5,259 nt of DNA from positions 1-5,259 of the forward strand of contig CANUCD010000065.1 of NCBI GenBank assembly GCA_947856335.1. Direction: 5' to 3'. A program made the translations under genes and the position numbers. The notes beneath the pieces are model-generated. The model worked only from the letters and a program-made list of their open reading frames with translations, was not told the DNA's origin and made no database searches. The DNA comes from an uncultured Bacilli bacterium (GTDB lineage: Bacteria > Bacillota_I > Bacilli_A > RF39 > UBA660). Shown here piece by piece: positions 1 through 5,259 of this stretch (its first letter is position 1; each line of letters begins with the position of its first letter).

Positions 1-162
1 ACTAAAAAAAGAATGCGTCGTACTCACTTAAAAAAAGAGGTTGGAGCATTAACAAAGTGTCCAAAATGTGGAGCAACACTAAGACCTCACCGTGCATGTA
101 CTAAGTGTGGTTACTATAAGAACGAAGAAGTAATTAAAGTTCAAACAGAAGATGCAGAATAG
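1..162 (+). CDS. rpmF: Large ribosomal subunit protein bL32, 3' part (partial at window edge)
   Basis: Frame 1 is open from the first base to TAG at 160-162 and gives 53 residues. The visible start (TKKRMRRTHLKK) matches the conserved basic core of bL32, which binds 23S rRNA in the 50S subunit. Cysteines at visible residues 20, 23, 33 and 36 form two CxxC pairs (CPKC and CTKC), the zinc-ribbon form of the protein. Many bacteria carry a cysteine-free paralogue used under zinc limitation; this copy is the zinc-binding type. By comparison with the usual family N-terminus (MAVP...SK before TKK), about ten residues and the start codon lie left of the window, so the full protein would be slightly over 60 residues. 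The C-terminus is a short acidic tail after the zinc ribbon. A terminator follows directly, so rpmF ends its transcript. Its usual partner genes upstream are not visible. Confidence 0.96.
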   Translation, partial: TKKRMRRTHLKKEVGALTKCPKCGATLRPHRACTKCGYYKNEEVIKVQTEDAE

Positions 163-184
163 TTAGATAACTCTAACTTTTTTT
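161..184 (+). terminator. Intrinsic terminator of rpmF, starting inside its stop codon
   Basis: A perfect 7-bp inverted repeat, AGTTAGA (161-167) and TCTAACT (172-178), closes a four-base loop (TAAC). A run of seven T (178-184) follows. The left arm uses the last two bases of the rpmF TAG codon, so there is no 3' untranslated spacer. It separates rpmF from the promoter that begins at base 200. Confidence 0.88.
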
Positions 185-199
185 CTTGCTTTAAAAAAC

Positions 200-228
200 T
201 AGTCAAGATGCTTAAAATATGATATACT
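200..228 (+). promoter_or_regulatory. Predicted sigma-A type promoter with extended -10 for the membrane-anchored gene
   Basis: The -35 candidate TAGTCA (200-205, 4 of 6 matches to TTGACA) and the -10 TATACT (223-228, 5 of 6) are spaced by 17 bases. A TG at 220-221, one base before the -10, makes it an extended -10 element, which compensates for the weak -35. The expected transcription start is near 235, leaving a leader of about 20 bases before the ATG at 255. The promoter sits just after the rpmF terminator, as expected for an independent unit. It is a sequence match only. Confidence 0.65.
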
Positions 229-240
229 TAATTTATCATA

Positions 241-246
241 AAGGAG
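241..246 (+). promoter_or_regulatory. Ribosome binding site that fixes the start at 255
   Basis: AAGGAG lies 8 bases before ATG 255. The in-frame upstream ATG at 219 overlaps the -10 element and has no Shine-Dalgarno sequence, so 255 is the correct start. Confidence 0.9.
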
Positions 247-254
247 TGTCTAAA

Positions 255-2423
255 ATGAAGTATGATGATTTAGAAAAGACAAAAGATTTATTTGATATCA
301 AAGAAGATGATGTTCCAAGTCCAATTGATAATATTGATACAGAGGGAGTAAGTAAAGAAAACTTAGAAGAAGACTTTACTTTAGGATTAAGTGGTCTTGA
401 TGCTGTAGGTCCTCAAAAAGAAACTACACAACCAATTACTACAAAACCAAAAAAAGAAAAGAAAAAGCAAAAAGAAAGAAAACCTCTAACTAAAAAGCAA
501 AAAATAATAATTATTATTTCTTCTATTATTTTAATATTACTCATAGTAGCTGTCATTTTATTTTTCGTTTTAAAAGACAAAAAAGAAGTAGAACCACCAA
601 AAAAAGAAGAACCAGAAGTAGTAATAGAAAAAGATAATTATATATATCAAGATGGTACACTTATTTTCTTAGATGAAGAAGAAAATAAAATAGGCTCTTA
701 CACTTGTAAAAATGCTAGTGAAGAGTTATGTTATGTAGCATCATATAGTAATGAAGATACATTTCTAGGCGAAAAAAGTGTTTATTTAGATGAAGAAACA
801 TTAGTAGAAAGACCTAGTGCTATTTATGAAAATAATTATGTATTTATATTTGATAATGAAGAAGATAGTAATAATATTACTCTATATAATATTGAAGAAG
901 AAAAAGAAGAGGGAACATATTTATTAGTAAAAGGTTTTAGTACCAGCAATTTTGTAATATTAAAAGATACTAATGAGAAATATGGAGCTATAACATTTAG
1001 TGAAGATGGTATTAAAGATGTATTTGATTTTTCTTATGATTATTTAGGTAGAATAAATAAAGATGCTAATATTGCTGTAGAAGCAAATGATAGATTTTAT
1101 ATTTATAATGTTGAGGGAAAGAATTTAACTAAAGGATTAAGATATGAAATAAAAGCATATAATGATAAATATATCGTCACAGATAATAGAGGATACGATG
1201 TATATAGTTATGATGGTAATTTAATATATGATGATTCTTATGATTATGTAGAACTATTAGAAGATTATGCCATATTACTTAGAGATGATGAATTATTTAT
1301 ACGTGATTATAAAGGAAATAAATATAATGAAGTTGGAATAAAACTAGATTCTAAACAATATGACCCACTTATGATATATAATGAAGATAAAAAACATATA
1401 GATACCAAAAGAGCATATGAAGTAAATGTAAGTGATAGTGTAATAGATGTTTTATATGAAAAAGATGGTAAAGAAAGAACAAAGACAATTCATTTACAAG
1501 ATGGAATTATGAGTTCTAAATATAACTATATCAGTTATTTTGATGGCTTATTATATTTCTATGAAGATGAAGATAAAACAGAGTTATTAGGCACTTATGA
1601 ATGTTCAAATTCTAATTCTAGTGATTTAACTAATTGTACGATTGCAACAGATAGTTTTTATAGTAAAAATGGGGTAGAAGAAGATAAGAGTAATAGTGTT
1701 GGTTGGATACCAATTTATAATAAGAGATATGTATTTATATTAGATACAATTGATTTAGATAATCCAACAATTGTCTTATACGATTTAAAAACAAACAAAG
1801 CTTTATCTAAATATTCATCTGTAGATAGTGGTTCATATACAGGCAAAAAAGAAGTAACCTTTAAAGATACTAATGCTACTTATATAATGGCAAGAGTAAA
1901 AAGTGATGGAGATTATGGATTACTTAGGGTAAGTGATAATGTCTCAGGAACAATCGCTTTTGATTATGATTCTATAGAAAAGTTAAAAGATTATTATGTT
2001 GTTAAAACATCTAGTGGAACTTATCAACTTTATAGTAATGTAGGAGTTGAAATTACTGAGGCATATGGTTATCCAATTTGTAATTATATAGGAACATATT
2101 TATTAGTTGGAAAAGATGATGAATATTATGTTTATAATTTTGATGGTAAAAGATTAAGAGAAAGTGATGGAGCATATAAATATGTTCTACTACAAGATGA
2201 TTATTATGTAATAATTGATTCTTCAAATCATCTTAATATTCATAAATATAAAGATGAACTATATACTTTAGCAGCTACTATTACGGTTGATAGTACTAAT
2301 TATAAAACAGACTTTACTGTTACTAAAAACCAAGGTGGATTTATTGTAACAATAAAGAGTACTAATACAACTTATACTTTCGATAGTAATGGATTAAGTC
2401 AAGTTAGCTCAGGAAATGAATAA
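255..2423 (+). CDS. Single-pass membrane-anchored protein with duplicated beta-rich ectodomain, function unknown
   Basis: This complete 722-residue protein is not recognised as a named family. Residues 1-60 are acidic and hydrophilic and contain a small hydrophobic patch (FTLGLSGLDAVGP, 41-53). Residues 64-83 are lysine-rich. Residues 84-106 are one strongly hydrophobic helix (I84 to L106). There is no signal-peptidase site or lipobox, so a signal-anchor with N-terminus inside and about 610 residues outside is likely. A charged, proline-containing linker (107-127) leads to two related halves, about 127-424 and 425-722. Each starts with a DG-L-(F/Y) strand and a cysteine pair (C151/C159; C450/C461). 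Each then has short Tyr/Asp-rich strand units such as YSYDGN (318-322) and YNFDGK (627-632 region). These resemble degenerate WG-type or beta-propeller repeats, but the protein has a single tryptophan (W484), so that link is inference. Aspartate, glutamate and tyrosine are abundant. It has its own promoter, a good ribosome binding site, and base composition like valS, with no sign of recent transfer. A surface, binding or envelope role is possible but not shown. Confidence 0.93.
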   Translation: MKYDDLEKTKDLFDIKEDDVPSPIDNIDTEGVSKENLEEDFTLGLSGLDAVGPQKETTQPITTKPKKEKKKQKERKPLTKKQKIIIIISSIILILLIVAVILFFVLKDKKEVEPPKKEEPEVVIEKDNYIYQDGTLIFLDEEENKIGSYTCKNASEELCYVASYSNEDTFLGEKSVYLDEETLVERPSAIYENNYVFIFDNEEDSNNITLYNIEEEKEEGTYLLVKGFSTSNFVILKDTNEKYGAITFSEDGIKDVFDFSYDYLGRINKDANIAVEANDRFYIYNVEGKNLTKGLRYEIKAYNDKYIVTDNRGYDVYSYDGNLIYDDSYDYVELLEDYAILLRDDELFIRDYKGNKYNEVGIKLDSKQYDPLMIYNEDKKHIDTKRAYEVNVSDSVIDVLYEKDGKERTKTIHLQDGIMSSKYNYISYFDGLLYFYEDEDKTELLGTYECSNSNSSDLTNCTIATDSFYSKNGVEEDKSNSVGWIPIYNKRYVFILDTIDLDNPTIVLYDLKTNKALSKYSSVDSGSYTGKKEVTFKDTNATYIMARVKSDGDYGLLRVSDNVSGTIAFDYDSIEKLKDYYVVKTSSGTYQLYSNVGVEITEAYGYPICNYIGTYLLVGKDDEYYVYNFDGKRLRESDGAYKYVLLQDDYYVIIDSSNHLNIHKYKDELYTLAATITVDSTNYKTDFTVTKNQGGFIVTIKSTNTTYTFDSNGLSQVSSGNE
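633..2420 (+). repeat. Two-copy internal protein repeat (about 298 residues each) in the ectodomain
   Basis: Copy 1 is about 633-1526 (residues 127-424) and copy 2 about 1527-2420 (425-722). Matched landmarks in order are: the cysteine pair C151/C159 with C450/C461; YVFIFD (195-200) with YVFILD (492-497); ILYD/ITLYN-like strands at about 208-212 and 506-510; KDTN (237-240) with KDTN (537-540); FSYDY (259-263) with FDYDS (569-573); YDGN (319-322) with FDGK (629-632); and YVELLEDY (331-338) with YVLLQDDY (643-650). The offset drifts from 297 to 312 residues through small insertions. DNA identity is low, so this is an old duplication rather than a recent or unstable repeat. The ends of both copies (about 384-424 and 683-722) align only weakly. 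Confidence 0.8.
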
Positions 2424-2427
2424 AGTA

Positions 2428-2456
2428 TTGAAAAACTATGAAAAGTTTGATAAAAT
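2428..2456 (+). promoter_or_regulatory. Predicted promoter with extended -10 for the T-box/valS transcript
   Basis: TTGAAA (2428-2433, 5 of 6 matches) and TAAAAT (2451-2456, 5 of 6) are separated by 17 bases. TG at 2448-2449 completes an extended -10. It begins 5 bases after the stop of the upstream gene. A start near 2463 would place the first transcribed bases at the foot of T-box Stem I, which supports the call. Confidence 0.78.
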
Positions 2457-2462
2457 AGTTTT

Positions 2463-2657
2463 TGTTAAAAGTGATGAACAAGAGGAGTATGATAATTATT
2501 TTTTATAGAAAGCTTATGGTTGATGGAAATAAGTAAAAAGATTATCAGAAGGTTGCTTGGGAGCTGGTTTTTAAAACCCGTTTAAAAGACGTTAAAAATT
2601 GAAGTGAAATAAAAGGTGGTACCGTGCATATATGCACCCTTTGGTATTGCCTTTTTT
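2463..2657 (+). promoter_or_regulatory. Valine-specific T-box leader (tRNA-sensing riboswitch) controlling valS
   Basis: The leader senses the charging state of tRNA-Val and allows valS transcription when uncharged tRNA accumulates. Stem I runs from about 2465 to 2574: foot TTAAAAGT (2465-2472) with 2567-2574, then a GATGA/GGAG kink-turn-like region. Next comes CAAG (2479-2482) with CTTG (2556-2559), then the specifier loop with AGTA (2486-2489) facing GAA (2548-2550). The helix TGATAAT (2490-2496) with ATTATCA (2541-2547) follows, then the AGAAAG bulge (2507-2512). CTTAT (2513-2517) with ATAAG (2529-2533) caps the stem under a GGTTGATGGAA loop. The specifier is GTT (2552-2554), a valine codon, followed by purine G2555. 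A short hairpin, CGTTT (2579-2583) with AGACG (2587-2591), lies in the linker. The antiterminator carries the T-box signature and TGGT (2617-2620), complementary to the ACCA end expected of tRNA-Val. No Stem II or IIA/B pseudoknot of usual size fits in the linker. Confidence 0.95.
2611..2657 (+). terminator. T-box antiterminator/terminator switch
   Basis: Antiterminator: AAAGG (2612-2616) pairs with CCTTT (2638-2642). A seven-base bulge TGGTACC (2617-2623) carries the acceptor-binding TGGT. An upper helix GTGCA (2624-2628) with TGCAC (2633-2637) closes a TATA loop. Terminator: AAAAGGTGGTACC (2611-2623) pairs with GGTATTGCCTTTT (2643-2655) over 13 bp, three of them G-U wobbles, followed by T-run 2652-2657. 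The two forms share the left strand and are mutually exclusive. The upper hairpin can persist in both. Confidence 0.92.
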
Positions 2658-2662
2658 ATTTT

Positions 2663-2669
2663 AAGGAGG
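2663..2669 (+). promoter_or_regulatory. Ribosome binding site of valS
   Basis: AAGGAGG lies 5 bases before ATG 2675, just after the T-box terminator T-run. It excludes the in-frame GTG at 2624, which lies inside the antiterminator hairpin. Confidence 0.95.
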
Positions 2670-2674
2670 AAAAT

Positions 2675-5197
2675 ATGTTAGATAAGAAGTATAATCACCA
2701 AATTGTTGAAGAAAAAAAATATGAAGCTTGGAAAAATGCTGGTTATTTCGAATCAAAAGATAAAAGAAAAGAACCATTTTGTATAGTTATACCACCCCCT
2801 AATGTTACAGGTAAACTACATATTGGTCATGCTTGGGATACATCCATTCAAGATGTTTTAATTCGTTATAAAAGAATGCAAGGATATGATGCTTTATGGA
2901 TACCAGGGATGGATCATGCAGGTATTGCAACTCAAGCAAAAGTTGATAGAAAATTAAAAGATATGGGTATAAATCCCCGAGAATTATCTAGAGAAGAATG
3001 GTTAAAACATGCTTGGGAATGGAAAGATGAATATGCTAATAATATTCATAGTCAATGGGCTAAACTCGGACTTTCTCTAAGCTATTCCAAAGAAAGATTT
3101 ACATTAGATGATGGTTTATCTAAAGCAGTTAGAAAAGTATTTATTGATTTATATCACAAAGGTTTAATTTATCAAGGAGAAAGAATTATTAACTTTGACC
3201 CTGTTAGTATGACTGCTTTATCTAATGAAGAAGTTATCTATAAAGATATTCCTGGAGCTTTCTATCATTTAAAATATCAAATTGAGGGAAGCAGTGAATA
3301 CTTAGATGTTGCAACAACAAGACCAGAAACTTTATTTGGTGATACTGCAGTAGCAGTTAATCCAAGTGATACAAGATATCAAAAATATATAGGCAAAAAT
3401 GTTTTACTTCCTCTTGTTAATAGAAAAATTCCTGTTATAGCTGATGAACATGCTGATATAAAAAAAGGAACAGGTTGTGTTAAAATTACTCCTGCTCATG
3501 ATGCTAATGACTTTGAAGTAGGACTAAGACACAATTTAGATAGAATAGTATGTATCAATTTAGATGGAACAATGAATGAAAATGCTATAGGTTATGAGGG
3601 ATTAGATCGTTTCATAGCAAGAGAAAAGATGATTGGCGATTTAAAGAGTGCAGGACTACTTTTATCAGTTGAACAAATCGTTCATAATGCTCCATTTAGT
3701 GAAAGAAGTGGTGCGTTAATTGAACCTACTTTATCAAAACAATGGTTTGTCAAGATGAGACCTTTAGCAGACAAAGTATTAGAAACTCAAAAAATAAAAG
3801 ATAAAAAAGTAAATTTTGTACCTAAGAGATTTGAAAAAATAATGAATCACTGGATGGAAATAACTTATGATTGGTGTATTTCAAGGCAACTATGGTGGGG
3901 ACATAGAATTCCTGCTTGGTATAAGGGTAATGAAATATATGTTGGTGAAGAAGCTCCTAAAGAAAATGGCTGGGTACAAGACGAAGATGTACTTGATACA
4001 TGGTTTTCAAGTGCTCTATGGCCATTTTCAACTTTAGGCTGGCCCGAAAAAACAGAAGATTTAAAAAGATATTATCCTAATCAAGTACTTGTTACAGGTT
4101 ATGACATCATTCCTTTTTGGGTAAATAGAATGACTTTCCAAGGACTAGAATTTTTAGGAAAAAGACCTTTTGAATACTCTCTTATTCATGGACTTATTCG
4201 TGATAAAGAAGGACGAAAAATGTCTAAGAGCCTAGGTAATGGAATTGACCCAATGGATATGATAGAAAAATATGGTGCAGATGCTTTACGTTATTATTTA
4301 ACTACAGCTGTCTCAAATGGTCTTGATATGAAATTTGATGAAGAAGCTCTTAAATCTACTTGGAATTTCATCAATAAACTTTGGAATGCATCTCGTTTTG
4401 TCCTAATGAATGTTTCGGATTTTAAAGGTGATGAAAACTTAAGTCAATTATCAATTACTGATGAATGGATATTAACAAAATATCAAGAAACAATTAAAAA
4501 TGTAACTAAATATATGAATAAATTTGAATTAAATAATGCTGGTTCAGTAATATATAATTTTATTTATGATGATTTTTGTGACCATTACATTGAATTTGCT
4601 AAATTTCAAATGGAAGAGGAAAATACTAAAAAAGTGCTAATTCATGTTTTAAAAGGAATTTTACAAATGCTTCATCCATTTATGCCATATGTAACAGATG
4701 AGATATATAGTAAAATACCAAAAGTTAAAGAAAATATCATGATTAGTTCTTATCCTAAATTTAATAAAAAAGAAGTATTTACAGATAGTGCATCTAAAGT
4801 AGAGCATATGATTGAATTTATGAAACTATATCGTAAAACCTATCAAGAAAATCATATGAATAAAACTATTCAAGTGTTACTAAATAATGATAGTGATTAT
4901 TCACTAATAAAGAAAATGCTTAAAATAGAAAATATCGTAGATAAAAAATTAAATATTCCTGCTTATCATGTATGCTTTATGGAATATGATGTAACTATTT
5001 ATTTTGAAAAAGTTTTAGATGATACTTTCTTACTTTTAAAGAAAAAAGAAATAGATAGTCTAAAAGCATCTATTACTAAGAGAAAAAATTTACTTGCTAA
5101 TTCTAACTTTGTATCTAAAGCACCACCAAAATTAGTAGAAGAAGAAAAAGAAAAATTAAAACAAGAAGAAGAAAAACTTATTCAATTAGAAAGTTAA
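2675..5197 (+). CDS. valS: Valine--tRNA ligase (valyl-tRNA synthetase), class Ia
   Basis: This cytoplasmic enzyme joins valine to tRNA-Val using ATP and hydrolyses mischarged Thr-tRNA-Val. The protein is complete at 840 residues, a little shorter than the roughly 880 of Bacillus subtilis. The Rossmann catalytic core opens with PPNVTGKLHIGHAW (HIGH at 49-52) and closes with KMSKS (515-519) in the family context KMSKSLGNGIDP. The inserted editing domain (about 195-345) has TTRPET (214-219) and HDANDFEVG (275-283). Other class hallmarks are CISRQLWWGHRIPAWY (401-416) and DTWFSSALWPFSTLGWP (441-457), the latter typical of ValRS. The alpha-helical anticodon-binding domain spans about 590-740. The C-terminal coiled coil (about 785-840) contains LANSNFVSKAPP (807-818), the tRNA-binding arm of bacterial ValRS. 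The region 705-785 between them is less well conserved and accounts for the shorter length. Start 2675 is set by AAGGAGG. The upstream valine T-box agrees with the identity, and expression should rise when tRNA-Val is undercharged. Confidence 0.99.
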   Translation: MLDKKYNHQIVEEKKYEAWKNAGYFESKDKRKEPFCIVIPPPNVTGKLHIGHAWDTSIQDVLIRYKRMQGYDALWIPGMDHAGIATQAKVDRKLKDMGINPRELSREEWLKHAWEWKDEYANNIHSQWAKLGLSLSYSKERFTLDDGLSKAVRKVFIDLYHKGLIYQGERIINFDPVSMTALSNEEVIYKDIPGAFYHLKYQIEGSSEYLDVATTRPETLFGDTAVAVNPSDTRYQKYIGKNVLLPLVNRKIPVIADEHADIKKGTGCVKITPAHDANDFEVGLRHNLDRIVCINLDGTMNENAIGYEGLDRFIAREKMIGDLKSAGLLLSVEQIVHNAPFSERSGALIEPTLSKQWFVKMRPLADKVLETQKIKDKKVNFVPKRFEKIMNHWMEITYDWCISRQLWWGHRIPAWYKGNEIYVGEEAPKENGWVQDEDVLDTWFSSALWPFSTLGWPEKTEDLKRYYPNQVLVTGYDIIPFWVNRMTFQGLEFLGKRPFEYSLIHGLIRDKEGRKMSKSLGNGIDPMDMIEKYGADALRYYLTTAVSNGLDMKFDEEALKSTWNFINKLWNASRFVLMNVSDFKGDENLSQLSITDEWILTKYQETIKNVTKYMNKFELNNAGSVIYNFIYDDFCDHYIEFAKFQMEEENTKKVLIHVLKGILQMLHPFMPYVTDEIYSKIPKVKENIMISSYPKFNKKEVFTDSASKVEHMIEFMKLYRKTYQENHMNKTIQVLLNNDSDYSLIKKMLKIENIVDKKLNIPAYHVCFMEYDVTIYFEKVLDDTFLLLKKKEIDSLKASITKRKNLLANSNFVSKAPPKLVEEEKEKLKQEEEKLIQLES

Positions 5198-5212
5198 ACA
5201 CTTTCTTTTTTT
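5188..5212 (+). terminator. Intrinsic terminator of valS, overlapping its stop codon
   Basis: AGAAAGT (5188-5194) and ACTTTCT (5200-5206) form a perfect 7-bp stem with loop TAAAC, followed by seven T (5206-5212). The left arm is made of the last codons of valS and the TAA stop (5195-5197) sits in the loop. Confidence 0.88.
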
Positions 5213-5214
5213 AT

Positions 5215-5249
5215 AAAAAAACTTGTAAATAAAGCTATCTACAAGTTTT
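5215..5249 (-). terminator. Probable terminator of a minus-strand gene beyond the right edge
   Basis: AAAACTTGTA (5218-5227) and TACAAGTTTT (5240-5249) form a perfect 10-bp inverted repeat. Three further inner pairs (ATA 5229-5231 with TAT 5236-5238) lie around an AAGC loop after one mismatch. On the minus strand the hairpin is followed by seven U (complement of 5215-5221). On the plus strand only four T follow, all within the stem, so the minus reading is stronger. It could act in both directions as a backup for valS. The gene it would serve is not in the window. Confidence 0.7.
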
Positions 5250-5259
5250 AAAAACAAAA

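Noticed and set aside
186..223. TTGCTT (186-191) with TATGAT (218-223) as promoter elements.
   Set aside because: The spacing is 26 bases, far from the usual 17. The 200-228 pair fits better.
219..254. In-frame ATG at 219 giving a 12-residue N-terminal extension of the membrane-anchored protein.
   Set aside because: It overlaps the predicted extended -10 element and has no ribosome binding site. ATG 255 has AAGGAG at 8-base spacing.
633..2420. Calling the large protein a true WG-repeat protein.
   Set aside because: It has only one tryptophan and the repeat units are degenerate. The resemblance is kept as a hypothesis only.
2474..2536. A 20-codon open frame in the valS leader, a possible leader peptide.
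   Set aside because: It is fully inside T-box Stem I, has no ribosome binding site and is not enriched in valine codons. RNA pairing explains the sequence.
2551..2553. GGU read as the specifier, making this a glycine T-box.
   Set aside because: The downstream gene is valS, U would follow the codon instead of a purine, and GUU one base later satisfies both rules.
2624..2674. In-frame GTG at 2624 extending valS by 17 residues.
   Set aside because: It lies in the T-box antiterminator and its codons are the terminator itself. AAGGAGG before ATG 2675 and the family N-terminus fix the start.
1..5259. Alternative genetic code with TGA as tryptophan, as in some Mollicutes.
   Set aside because: Conserved tryptophans in ValRS are TGG, and no gene needs an in-frame TGA to stay open.
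1..5259. CRISPR arrays, insertion sequences, attachment sites, defence genes, tRNA or rRNA genes.
   Set aside because: No spaced direct repeats, terminal inverted repeats, transposase or recombinase motifs, or cloverleaf sequences were seen. The window looks like ordinary chromosome apart from the uncharacterised surface protein.

Overview
The window is an AT-rich bacterial chromosome segment, most likely from a low-GC Gram-positive lineage (Bacillota; possibly a Bacilli or Mollicutes-related gut lineage). The evidence is the strong AAGGAG/AAGGAGG ribosome binding sites, extended -10 promoters, a T-box leader, and codons rich in A and T. The standard genetic code fits: tryptophan is TGG, and the stops seen are TAG and TAA. 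Genus cannot be named from the sequence.

All recognised genes lie on the + strand. (1) Bases 1-162 are the 3' end of rpmF (ribosomal protein bL32), cut by the window edge and closed by a hairpin terminator that begins inside its stop codon. (2) A promoter at 200-228 starts a new transcript. It carries one large gene (255-2423) for a 722-residue protein with an acidic cytoplasmic N-terminus, one membrane anchor and a large outside domain built of two related halves. Its function is unknown. (3) Bases 2424-2674 hold a promoter and a compact valine T-box leader: Stem I with a GUU specifier, one short linker hairpin, and an antiterminator/terminator switch with the UGGU acceptor-binding sequence. 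(4) valS (2675-5197) encodes a complete 840-residue valyl-tRNA synthetase, followed at once by a terminator overlapping its stop codon. (5) The last 45 bases hold a second hairpin that reads best as a terminator for a minus-strand gene beyond the right edge.

The genes look like separate transcription units rather than an operon. rpmF and valS belong to translation, and valS is controlled by uncharged tRNA-Val through the T-box. The surface-anchored protein has its own promoter and no visible functional link to its neighbours. No terminator of usual strength separates it from the T-box, so its transcripts may also run into the valS leader and be subject to the same switch.

No CRISPR array, mobile element, tRNA or rRNA gene is present. 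The items most worth a second look are the duplicated ectodomain protein and the reduced architecture of the valS T-box.
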